Positions 7,128 through 13,798 of a stretch of 13,798 nt of DNA are shown here, in pieces (position 1 is the stretch's first letter; each line of letters opens with the position of its first letter). The position numbers were made by a program, and so were the translations under genes. This stretch comes from Stereum hirsutum FP-91666 SS1 (taxonomy: Eukaryota; Basidiomycota; Agaricomycetes; Russulales; Stereaceae). The notes under the pieces are model-generated. The model was not told the origin of the DNA, made no database searches, and saw only the letters and a program-made list of their open reading frames with translations. The stretch is taken from assembly GCF_000264905.1 (NCBI RefSeq), contig NW_006763138.1, forward strand, positions 386,227-400,024, in the 5' to 3' direction.

Positions 7128-7976
7128 GAAAGTGTAAGGATTGATTGGAGCTGTGTTGGGGGTAATGGGTACACTCCCAAGGCTGGTAGGAGATGGGAAG
7201 AGCTCAATACAAGAACACTGTGTGTTTACCACTTCTGGAAATGGCTCAGCAAGTCCCACACTTGTGTCGCCTCCTTGCCCGTAGACTTAAAGCCTCGTGA
7301 AATGCCTCCCGTAGCATTTCTTCTATCAACACAGGAGGGACCAAGTGTATGCATGGCTTGGAGCATGCCAAGGGAGCTTCTACATTTGTCTAGGGATTTT
7401 TAATATTTTATTCAGGTCCCATAAGACATCTGATGATGATATGGAAGTTCACACCGAACTACCGGTTCTTGTAGAACAATTCAAACTCCACCACCCAGTG
7501 GTTCTGCCTGCCTTCGAACGAAGCTCCAGGAGTTCCTTGTCAACCATTTTGCCTTAAATAAAATTATAGAATATGGTACTAATCTCTGTCTTTTAACTTG
7601 TCCAACATTCAAGACGATCAGTTCAATATTCAAGTCATGGCAACACGATCTTGCTCAAACTCGTGTCAGGCTTTAGTTTTCAATGCTTTATAATTTTATC
7701 TATACCTGATCTTTTGAGGATAATTGTTTAAAGCTGTGACCTTGTATCCATTGTCCTCTAGATCAGTTTTTCCTTCTACCTACACTTTACTTTGCATCAT
7801 ATCGTCTCGTCCTAATTCAGGATTCTCTCTTTACATTCTACGAATGTTTCCACATTCTCCTCAGTGTTTTCCAAAGGGCACAATCTTAGTGTATGAATAT
7901 TTTATCTTCTCCTTTGATTGCATTAAATATTTGTCTTTGTTTATCTCTACCTACTCAACCCGTGGTCTTAAATCTG
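7128..7976. other. Unassigned region
   Basis: The region holds plus-strand ORFs at 7345-7557 and 7724-7981 without recognisable domains; the second is Ser/Phe/Tyr-rich from a T-rich strand. Part of the right side probably belongs to the LTR that ends at 8141, but its far edge could not be found. No RNA gene seen. Confidence 0.35.
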
Positions 7977-8141
7977 TATAAATACGTAGTTAGGTCCTCC
8001 TGTATTTCTCCAGCTTTGTAGATTATCTATTCTCGGCCAATTACTTAGTCTCAATAAACCTCTACCTTTTATTTTGACTTTCTCTTTAGTTTCTGTCTTG
8101 AGCCATGGGGTATCCCTAGTCCCAATTGCCCGGTCGTGACA
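7977..8141. repeat. Terminal part of a gypsy-type LTR
   Basis: GGTCGTGACA at 8132-8141 (TGTCACGACC on the minus strand) is a terminus common in fungal Ty3/gypsy LTRs. On the plus strand TATAAATA (7977-7984) and AATAAA (8053-8058) precede it, an LTR-like promoter and poly(A) order with GGTCGTGACA as the 3' end. Read on the minus strand it would be an LTR start lying downstream of the minus-strand gypsy pol at 10330-12640, as a 3' LTR should. The orientation is therefore undecided, the other end is not located, and no second copy exists in the window. Confidence 0.45.
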
Positions 8142-8709
8142 ACTTCTGCTGCAAGACTTTTTATCAGGCTGGGAGAGCTTAAGCCATCTTCGTGCATATG
8201 ACTCTTTAAAATGAGATCATTGGGTAGATTGTCACTGTGACTGAAATTGTGCGAAGACGGACAGGTGTCAATAGTTGCCTGAGATACTGTGACAAGTCAA
8301 TCGATGAACCTGGTGATTTGGTCTTCACTAGGTAGATAACCATAGTGGGTGAGCAGGGGAATGCTGAGGTTGATAAGCACTAAGATGAACTGAAAGGCCA
8401 TAGCTTAGAGAATTATAGTAGATTGGTATGTGGTGGCGGGCGAAGAAAGACCGACCACAAGAGATGGCGTGCAGTCGAAGACTTGTTTATAGTTGGATAA
8501 TGACATCAGCTCAGGTGCAGATTTGGCCATCCTTCCATCTCTTGTATGTACTCTTTCATCTACCCCTCTATCTTGTCTTTGTTCTGAATAACTTCTCATA
8601 GTAAGTAACCAAATAGTCCATGCTTCTACCCCCTTCTAGTTAATGTCCAAGTTTTTTCCCGAATCGCGTGACATAAATGCATTTACACATCCTCAACAAA
8701 AAGCTGTGA
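8142..8709. other. Unassigned region
   Basis: On the minus strand, 8405-8599 encodes an unassigned 64-residue frame, and 8142-8400 reads a fairly protein-like frame with one stop that runs toward the LTR terminus. These could be 3' sequences of the minus-strand gypsy element, but no motif supports that. Plus-strand frames are more broken. Confidence 0.3.
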
Positions 8710-8910
8710 TCTCACCTTGATCGTCAATTCATACATGCCCCTCGTGTGAAAGCACTGTTCCATTATTCTACATTGATTTTGCCAGAAGATGCGGCGACAA
8801 TGCAGGGGAAGGGAGAGATGGATAGGGCATGGAGGATTAGTCAGGACAAGATTGTGAAACAAATGAGTGCAGAGATGGCAAAGGGGAGACAGGATAGTAT
8901 TGGATGGTGA
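8710..8910 (+). CDS. Unassigned open segment
   Basis: A 66-codon stop-to-stop frame without a start at its head encodes a hydrophilic peptide containing EDAATMQGKGEMDRAWRISQ and KQMSAEMAKGRQDS, ending at TGA 8908-8910. It could be an exon tail or a transposon-protein relic. The 82-residue minus-strand ORF at 8683-8931 covers the same bases and looks less protein-like (Leu/His/Cys-rich). No family recognised. Confidence 0.2.
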   Translation, partial: SHLDRQFIHAPRVKALFHYSTLILPEDAATMQGKGEMDRAWRISQDKIVKQMSAEMAKGRQDSIGW

Positions 8911-9659
8911 GTCATACAGGTCGAGGTACAATTATAACAGAAGGTGTGTTGAACACATTTTCTTATGCATATCCAGCTGTGCTAATTCTTTCGGTGTGTA
9001 TCACCCTCAGTTCACGTATTTATAATCGCCTGTGGGGTATTTCCTCAAGTATGACGTGGTGGACGAACTGTGACTGTTAAATGACCTTGGCTTATTTTAT
9101 TATATAGTTATGATCATTACATAAATCCTTAGGATCCTTTGAATTTTTGATTTTTCTATCTTGAGCTCTATATTTTGTTATTTATTTACTGAATTGCCTA
9201 ACCACGCATGTGTCACAGTTGTCCCTGTGATCCCTTCTTTCACTCGGAATATTGCTTTCAAACTCTTTGGTTCATGATATTGCTAACTTTGATCTTTTCT
9301 CGCTAGACACATGGCCATTGTTGGCTCAAAAGGCCACATGGCCACATTTAACTGTTGTTGCTGTCCGTCCTTCCGAGTCTGAGGCGGTAGACGTAAACAG
9401 ATCAGGAGAATTCTGGGAACCCAATATCGATTCCTCAGGTATATTTATATCAAATACAGTAAACTATCATGCAAGAACAGTCGTGACGACAATGTCTCAG
9501 AGATCCACAGTATCCAATGTCTCAGTCTTATACTGTGTCACATAACCTCAACGTATGAGTAAGAATATTGTGGCGCAGTTATCGTATACAGTTTGAATGA
9601 AGTAGGAACGGCGTGCAATCTCCGACCAATACCAAACGACCAACATCATCTCCTCATTA
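8911..9659. other. Unassigned region with one ORF
   Basis: A 97-residue plus-strand ORF at 9252-9545 has no recognisable domain, membrane segment or repeat; it is the longest frame here but not far beyond chance. A small inverted motif (ATGGCCATTG and CACATGGCCA) lies near 9312-9341. Nothing else could be named. Confidence 0.3.
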
Positions 9660-9711
9660 CAGCTGTTTCAGTAATGGTTGGCAGTCGCGCGAGAAAAAAA
9701 GTAGTTCTACA
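9660..9711 (+). repeat. Left terminal inverted repeat of the TA-flanked MITE
   Basis: The repeat includes GGTTGGCAGTCGCGCG, a run of seven A and GTAGTTCTACA. The GGTTGGCAGTCG part also resembles a Pol III A-box, about 80 bases upstream of the B-box in the same arm. Confidence 0.8.
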
Positions 9712-9772
9712 AAAAAAAAGAACTTCCTTCGTGTAAGAACACTGAACGTAAGAGGCAATCGTAGGGGTCGCG

Positions 9773-9783
9773 GGTTCGACTCG
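9773..9783 (+). promoter_or_regulatory. Pol III B-box-like motif, left arm of TA-flanked MITE
   Basis: GGTTCGACTCG matches the B-box consensus at 10 of 11 positions. Its surroundings (GGTCGCGGGTTCGACTCGC) differ at only one base from the left-arm B-box context of the Mutator-like MITE (GGTCGTGGGTTCGACTCGC). Confidence 0.5.
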
Positions 9784-9976
9784 CACCCTACGTAATGAAG
9801 TATCTATTTACTGCCGGCATTGTGGTCACACTGTTATCACACCAGATATGACACAATATGTTTTTTCATACCTGTCAGGAGTAATGTATAATTTTTTAAA
9901 GCATGTACCATGAGCGGCGGCTCAAAGAAAGCAGCATGGAGAAGGAATTGACCCTGTAGATGAAGTGACACGAGCG

Positions 9977-9987
9977 CGGTTTGAACC
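9977..9987 (-). promoter_or_regulatory. Pol III B-box-like motif, right arm of TA-flanked MITE
   Basis: On the minus strand GGTTCAAACCG matches the B-box consensus at 8 of 11 positions and faces the left-arm motif. Alone it would not be worth listing; the symmetry with the other arm and with the Mutator-like MITE is the reason it is kept. Confidence 0.35.
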
Positions 9988-10029
9988 AGCAGTCTCTGTG
10001 GTGTGTGTGGCCGCCGCATTTATTTTCTC

Positions 10030-10081
10030 TGTAGAACTACTTTTTTTCGCGCGCGACTGCCAACCTTTTCCGAAACAGTTG
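10030..10081 (-). repeat. Right terminal inverted repeat of the TA-flanked MITE
   Basis: Reverse complement matches 9660-9711 at 47 of 52 positions, with five substitutions and no gaps. TA follows at 10082-10083. Confidence 0.8.
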
Positions 10082-10087
10082 TAAGTT

Positions 10088-10103
10088 CTTTGCACCTGCA
10101 AAG
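10088..10103. repeat. Short perfect palindrome beside the MITE
   Basis: CTTTGCA and TGCAAAG are inverted around CC, five bases outside the TA duplication. It may be flanking genomic sequence; no function is implied. Confidence 0.5.
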
Positions 10104-10329
10104 TAACATAGTATAGTACCAAAACGAACAAGAAAGGAATCCAAAGCAAAAACCTATTTTTGTAAGTAAGAGAGTTATACGATTTTTATTCCTGAATATT
10201 GTAAGTAAAACAATCAAGAAAAATAGACTGTACAAAACAATGTTCATAGTCATACATATCGTATCATTCACTAAGTAGAACTATTGCGACAATTCTGAAT
10301 CTGAAGGAGTCATTGAGTGTGCGCATGCT
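10104..10329. other. AT-rich unassigned spacer
   Basis: AT-rich sequence between the MITE and the end of the gypsy pol. Minus-strand ORFs here are low-complexity and cross the MITE edge. It may be the 3' untranslated part of the gypsy element. Confidence 0.35.
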
Positions 10330-10858
10330 TGCACTATAAGTCAGAAGATGCATACCAGAGTGAAGGGTCGACTGAAGAACGGGAATGATATCACTGGAGG
10401 TGAGCCCCGTCGTAGAGGTGCCGGAGGACATAGTCACTCCAAGTGCAAAGTTGGAACGTATTATTGTCAGCGATATCGTGAATGATAAATAGACCGTCCC
10501 AACACGGATGAAGCTTCATGAGAGCTTCTGACCTTCTTAGGATGAGCTCACCAACCTTCAAACCGTGCTCCATGTAACTGTTCTCATGCCTCTGTGCTTT
10601 GTCTTGCAACCACTTTGATGCCTTCACGTTCACTTCTATATAGAATCTTTCTAAATGTTGAACGTGTTTGAGCTGATGATGCTGCAGAGCAGCGATTTCT
10701 TAGTCGATAGAAGGACGCTGGAGAGTGAAAAGGACTGGTTTGGATGGGAGACAAGGGTTACAGCCATAGGTGAGGAAAAAAGGTGATTTTCTGTGACTTT
10801 GGTTGACGTGTGCATGATAGGCGAGTAATACGTTGTCAAGATATTTGTCTTAGCAATC
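10330..10858 (-). pseudogene. Ty3/gypsy integrase C-terminal region
   Basis: This is the end of the decayed gypsy pol. The minus strand reads NVLLAYHAHVNQSHRKSPFF followed by LTYG, the usual 'LLAYRxHVNxSTxxSPFxLxYG' block just after the integrase core, then a block with NSYMEHGLKVGELILRRSEA and KLHPCWDGLFIIHDIADNNT, which corresponds to the C-terminal 'VGDLVLxR...KLxPxWxGPFxV' domain, and finally a YVLRHLYDGAHLQ tail. A stop and frame change separate the two parts (near 10700-10720). It continues the core at 10850-11227. Confidence 0.75.
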
Positions 10859-11227
10859 CTGATGGTTCAGCGCCATGAGATGGTGGAGCATCTCATTCAA
10901 CTGCTGATTGAACTTCTCGACACATCCATTCGTCTGCGGATGGTATGGCAAGGTTTTGATGTGTTTGATGCCCATTCGCTGGAGGAAGTTCTGAATATTG
11001 TACACCAGAAACTCTTCTTCATCATCACTGAGTACTGACGTTGACTTTCCATATGTGCAGATGATCTTTTGCATCATCGTGAGGACGGCCTTCAAAGAGC
11101 GTCTTTCAAGCGGCTCGGATAGGACTTGATCAGTTGTGGATTTGATTGCATTGAGCTGATACATGTTCCCTGCACATAATTTTGGGAGCGGTCCAATGAA
11201 GTCAGAAGTCAAGGGACCAATGCTCAA
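10850..11227 (-). pseudogene. Ty3/gypsy integrase catalytic core
   Basis: The 125-residue minus-strand frame carries most of the integrase core. SDFIGPLPK holds the first catalytic Asp, LSDDEEEF the second, and YHPQTNGCVEKFNQQLNEML the Glu; counting from the first Asp of SDD, exactly 35 residues lie before the Glu, the expected D-35-E spacing. The frame is separated from the zinc-binding part at 11202-11636 by a 7-bp tandem duplication, so it no longer belongs to one protein. The nominal start is an artefact of the shift. All three acidic residues are still present. Confidence 0.85.
11198..11211. repeat. 7-bp tandem duplication causing a frameshift
   Basis: GAAGTCA occurs twice in tandem (11198-11204 and 11205-11211). 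On the minus strand this duplicates the codons around the first catalytic Asp, so one frame ends in EHWSLDF followed by a stop and the next resumes in TSDFIGPLPK. Removing one unit would join the frames, which is why I read it as a late inactivating event. Confidence 0.8.
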
Positions 11228-11636
11228 ACATATTGTGTCGAGGGAGAGGATGGAGTGTTTGAGATGGACCAGGTTGGTTACGCGTGAATTGACAGTGATC
11301 GCAGGTGTGTACCACTAGTTCAACAACATCATTGAGTCCTGTAATGTGAGCGTGTTCGCGTACAGCACGTGTCGTCGCGTCTTGAGCAAGGTGACTGATG
11401 TCGACGTGGATCTCACAAACGAGGTCTTCGGCATCGCAAGGTGAAGTGGGAATGTGAAGGGAAGTCTGATTGTCGATATACTTGTACAGGTTACCTTTAT
11501 GGTTGAAGTAGCCTTGCTCGTTGGGCTCGACAACAATATCCATGCTAGAATATATGTGTAAGGTTTTCTTCGTCTCTTCCAGACACTTGAACACAGCTAA
11601 CCTGTCCTGATCTTGGTATTTCCTAGCTTCTTCCAA
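11202..11636 (-). pseudogene. Ty3/gypsy integrase zinc-binding region
   Basis: The minus-strand frame of 144 residues covers the linker after RNase H and the N-terminal integrase domain. A middle block with YFNHKGNLYKYIDNQTSLHI fits the pre-integrase linker; then HLAQDATTRAVREHAH and TCDHC give an H...H...CX2C arrangement like the HHCC domain, although the spacing to the first His is hard to fix. It ends with the start of the core (EHWSLDF) at the duplication. The initiating codon is TTG in the track frame and is not a real start, since pol is a polyprotein. Confidence 0.75.
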
Positions 11637-11639
11637 CGA

Positions 11640-11905
11640 TTATGACTCGTCGCTGGTATCATCACTGAAGAGCTCTTCTTTGTCTATCTGATACGCGAAG
11701 AGAGGACCTGGCGTCTCGGAATCGGGTACGTACTCATTCATACGACAAGAGAGTGCAATGATTAGCGGCTAACTGTTGTGGACCAGGTCAATAGACAATC
11801 TGCACGTCGAAGTATGTGAATACGAAAAGCATGCAGGATCATCCGACTCCCTCCCCTCATTAAAAACAGCGACCGATTGGTGAAGACATAATATGATACA
11901 TAAAA
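11640..11905 (-). pseudogene. Eroded Ty3/gypsy RNase H end
   Basis: Little of this part is readable. One minus-strand frame contains YFDVQIVY, stop, PGPQQ, matching the 'FDxxIxYRPGxxNxxADALSR' end of gypsy RNase H; the stop at 11788-11790 stands where the family has Arg, so CGA to TGA is likely. The rest between 11826 and 11905 appears deleted or shifted. Confidence 0.5.
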
Positions 11906-12285
11906 TTAAATGGGAAAAACACTGCCAATGCAATCGGCAGATGCATCAGAGTCAACGATGAAGAGCCTCCATGGCTCAGGATAACTGAGAACGGACACTG
12001 ACATAAGTTTCTTTTTCAACTCTTGGAACACGTGTTTGCAATCAACTGACTGGTTAACGGGCTTGGTCTTTCCAGGCGATCCACGAAGGTCACAAATTGG
12101 ACCAGTGATCTTTGCAAAACTGTTGATGAAGCGGCGATGATAACCGGTGATATTAAGGAAACCTCAAACCTGGGTGATAATAGATGATAACAGCCAGGTG
12201 TGTATTGCTTTCACCTTGTTTGGATTAAGGTGAATACCTTGTTGAGACATGAAAGTAAAATAACGACGAGCAGCCCCAGCTGCAT
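11906..12285 (-). pseudogene. Ty3/gypsy RT thumb to RNase H start
   Basis: One minus-strand frame reads SQQGIHLNPNKVKAIHTW (RT thumb), a stop at 12164-12166, then GFLNITGYHRRFINSFAKIT (the 'RxFLGxxxYYRRFI' connection), VFQELKKKL, and LFIVDSDASADCIGSVF with the first RNase H Asp (D of DSDAS), ending at TAA 11906-11908. The 12164 stop replaces the expected Arg of 'VRGFL', again consistent with CGA to TGA. Confidence 0.8.
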
Positions 12286-12640
12286 TTCTCCTTGTTGAGG
12301 ACAAGACTGTGCTCGTCAAGTTGCCAGAGGACCTAGATGACGTGTTCAGCATGGGCCTGTTCTGTTGGTGAGTAAATGATAACGTCGTTGAGGTAGACCA
12401 TCACGAACTTATTGAGAGGATCTCAGAAGATATCATTTATCATCATTTGGAAGGTTATGATTGCGAGTGCGTTGCATAGTCCAAACAACATGACACAGAA
12501 TTAGTAGTAATCAGAATGGCAGGTGAACACAGTTTTTAGCTTCAAAGCATCATCGAGACATACCTGCAAGTACCTGGAACAAAGGTTGTAGAAGTTGATA
12601 CGAGTCATCAATACGAGGTAGAGGGTCACCAGACCATGTA
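12286..12640 (-). pseudogene. Ty3/gypsy reverse transcriptase palm/fingers remnant
   Basis: The reverse transcriptase copies element RNA into DNA. Minus-strand pieces in shifting frames read DPLPRIDD (normally 'YPLPRIDDLL'), LCSRYLQVCLDDALKLKTVF, FCVMLFGLCNALA (the 'MPFGLxNAPATFQ' block) and KFVMVYLNDVIIYSP. The catalytic box at 12384-12395 reads YLND where the family has YxDD, so one catalytic Asp codon is changed to Asn. Further stops and frame changes lie between blocks. Upstream of the PRIDD block the recognisable sequence ends; gag and protease are missing. Confidence 0.8.
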
Positions 12641-12899
12641 GTGCCATTATAATGAAGTGCGGCAAGGACGTCCAGCTCCATTGTAATGTCTGGCGTAAAG
12701 TACGCACTGCCACACTGAGCCAGAAAATGGCTGCCATTACAATGCTGCACTGGCCCAATTGGGATATCAACAAATGCCTGCATTGCACATTTTTGTTTTC
12801 TGTGATAAATGCCGGGTTCAGAACATCCCAAAAAGGATAAAAATGGGTAGGCTGCTTTGTGCTCGAAGGTGTGGCACTAGAATGTTCATTTTAGATGTG
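12641..12899. other. Unassigned region upstream of the gypsy RT
   Basis: Sequence where the gypsy RT N-terminus and protease should be is not recognisable on the minus strand. Overlapping ORFs at 12550-12831 (minus) and 12652-12840 (plus) both look artefactual. A degenerate direct repeat (GCCATTATAATG near 12642 and GCCATTACAATG near 12732) suggests rearrangement. Confidence 0.4.
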
Positions 12900-13290
12900 G
12901 CCCGACCTGTAGTGCTTTGGCCCGGCTGGTTAGCTGGCTTTTGGGTGACCGGGTGGGTTCTAGGGGCGGGTTGGGGACCCGGTAGGGGTTGCTAGGGCGG
13001 GGATGGGGTGCTGGGGTGCTGGATAGGGGGTAGGAAAATGGGTAGGGGGTGGGGGTAGATGGGTAGCAGGCTGGTAGGGTGCTGTATACATGAATTGGGT
13101 GGGTTTTGGCTGGGATTTGGGTACTGGGGATGATACTGGGTGTACTGGGGTAGTATTAGGTGCGATAAAAATCGGGGAAAATAGGGAAATAATAGTAGGG
13201 ATGCTAGGGTAGGCCTAGCAGGTGCTGGTTTCTGGTTTGTTAGGGGGTTAGGGGGTGTTTTGGGGGTGTTTTGGTAACTTTGCGAGTTTT
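12900..13290 (+). repeat. G-rich, strand-asymmetric quadruplex-prone tract
   Basis: The plus strand carries very frequent runs of three to six G with little C. Several windows satisfy the four-G-tract quadruplex rule, for example GGGTAGGGGGTGGGGGTAG and following GGG at 13040-13063, and the runs at about 12985-13008. Near 13242-13255 two TTAGGGGG-like units occur in tandem. It is not a simple tandem repeat: the units vary in length and sequence. No ORF across it is credible. Confidence 0.7.
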
Positions 13291-13798
13291 GTGATTTAGA
13301 ATGAATGAATCACATTGCTGGGTGTCGTTTCAATGGAATCAGTGTATAAAACGTAAATCGGCGAGGTGATTTCGCCAACATGAAGGAGCCCGATTTTGGG
13401 GGTTCTGACTATTTGACAAACATTTATAAATATATAGGACGCTCAAAATCAATTTTTGAAGGAATCGGTCCATTCGTCCCAAAGTTATAGCATAAACGGT
13501 TAGAAAGATATTGCCACAGCGAGGTCACAGGGGGTCGGGAGGCCAGAACTTCTGATACAACGGTTCGATTTACTTGGTTTTTGCTGTCACGGGTGGGCGA
13601 ACATCAATACTTAACTATGGGCACCACTCGGTGCCCAAGAACAGCGACCATCTCATTGGTAGCGGTGCGGCGTCTAGGGGGGGAGGAGGAGAACATCTAC
13701 CCTGGGGGTATTACCATGGTTAGAATGTCTTGTGGTGTTGAAGCAAAGATTGGACAATATAGTTTGGTGTTTGGGAAGTCGATCTACGGTTCAAAATC
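13291..13798. other. Unassigned region
   Basis: No ORF of note on either strand and no RNA gene. A perfect hairpin (GGGCACC ACTC GGTGCCC) lies at 13619-13636. The sequence around 13430-13520 has the look of a dispersed fungal repeat, but there is no second copy here to prove it. Confidence 0.35.
13619..13636. repeat. Perfect 7-bp stem hairpin
   Basis: GGGCACC and GGTGCCC are fully complementary around the loop ACTC. No T-run follows, so it does not look like a bacterial-type terminator. Function unknown. Confidence 0.55.

Larger units (their letters stand above)
9660..10081. mobile_element. 422-bp MITE, Tc1/mariner-like, with TA duplication
   Basis: Terminal inverted repeats of 52 bp (9660-9711 and 10030-10081) match at 47 of 52 positions and start CARCTGTTTC. 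TA dinucleotides lie at 9658-9659 and 10082-10083, the target duplication of the Tc1/mariner superfamily. There is no transposase; ORFs at 9613-9795, 9837-10019 and others cross the repeats and are artefacts. The interior carries a B-box on each arm, facing inward, much like the larger Mutator-like MITE. TA is common by chance, so the superfamily call is weaker than the element call. Confidence 0.75.

Noticed and set aside
9252..9545. 97-residue plus-strand ORF as a host gene
   Set aside because: No domain, conserved motif or promoter/intron signal was seen, and its length is reachable by chance in a window of this size. Kept only in the region description.
9613..10271. Overlapping small ORFs on both strands across the TA-flanked MITE
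   Set aside because: They cross the terminal inverted repeats and A-runs and mirror one another, as expected from the inverted repeat; no domain.
12550..12995. Overlapping ORFs on both strands upstream of the gypsy RT
   Set aside because: Frames on both strands cover the same bases without motifs, and the plus-strand frame runs into the G-rich tract as Gly/Trp-rich text. Only the PRIDD block near 12604-12624 is credible as RT.
13242..13255. Telomere repeat array
   Set aside because: Only two TTAGGGGG-like units occur and the neighbouring units are irregular; an internal telomere tract would show more regular repeats.
1..13798. CRISPR array, bacterial operon or phage module
   Set aside because: No regularly spaced identical repeats, no ribosome-binding-site-led gene series, and all recognised coding pieces are eukaryotic retroelement or transposon remnants.

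Overview
The window looks like a repeat-rich, gene-poor stretch of a filamentous fungal genome, most likely a basidiomycete (Agaricomycetes). Evidence seen: fungal-type Ty1/copia gag-protease and Ty3/gypsy RT-RNase H-integrase remnants, a fragment resembling the C-terminal part of basidiomycete KDZ-transposase proteins, short GT-AG intron-like signals, and no bacterial operon or ribosome-binding-site pattern. I found no clearly intact host gene. Taxon and family names come from remembered family features; no database was searched.

Layout. 1-2472: a mosaic of Ty1/copia debris between two copies of an LTR-like repeat (here 'family A'; copies at 1-164 and 2105-2472, third 5' fragment at 3888-3968). 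Inside it lie, in unexpected order, a probable RNase H tail, a polypurine tract with an LTR-like start, a frameshifted gag, and a zinc-knuckle/protease ORF that stops at the WHxR motif just before integrase. 2679-3266: a KDZ-associated fragment open except for one TGA. 3267-6260: mostly unassigned, with weak coding-like stretches. 6270-7080: an 811-bp non-autonomous DNA transposon with 93-bp terminal inverted repeats and a perfect 9-bp target duplication (Mutator-like). 7128-9659: unassigned, with one end of a gypsy-type LTR at 8141. 9660-10081: a 422-bp MITE with 52-bp inverted repeats and TA duplication (Tc1/mariner-like). About 10330-12640, minus strand: a decayed Ty3/gypsy pol. 12900-13290: a strongly G-rich, quadruplex-prone strand. 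13291-13798: unassigned.

The parts do not work together as a pathway; the window is a nest of inactivated mobile elements. The most unusual points are: two MITEs of different superfamilies that each carry a convergent pair of tRNA-like (Pol III B-box) sequences; the copia order RNase H tail - LTR - gag; an intron-like segment bounded by 27-bp direct repeats in the family A repeat; one-directional GC-to-AT differences between two family A copies together with recognisable CGA-to-TGA stops; and a 7-bp tandem duplication that breaks the gypsy integrase. I do not see a convincing new multi-gene system.
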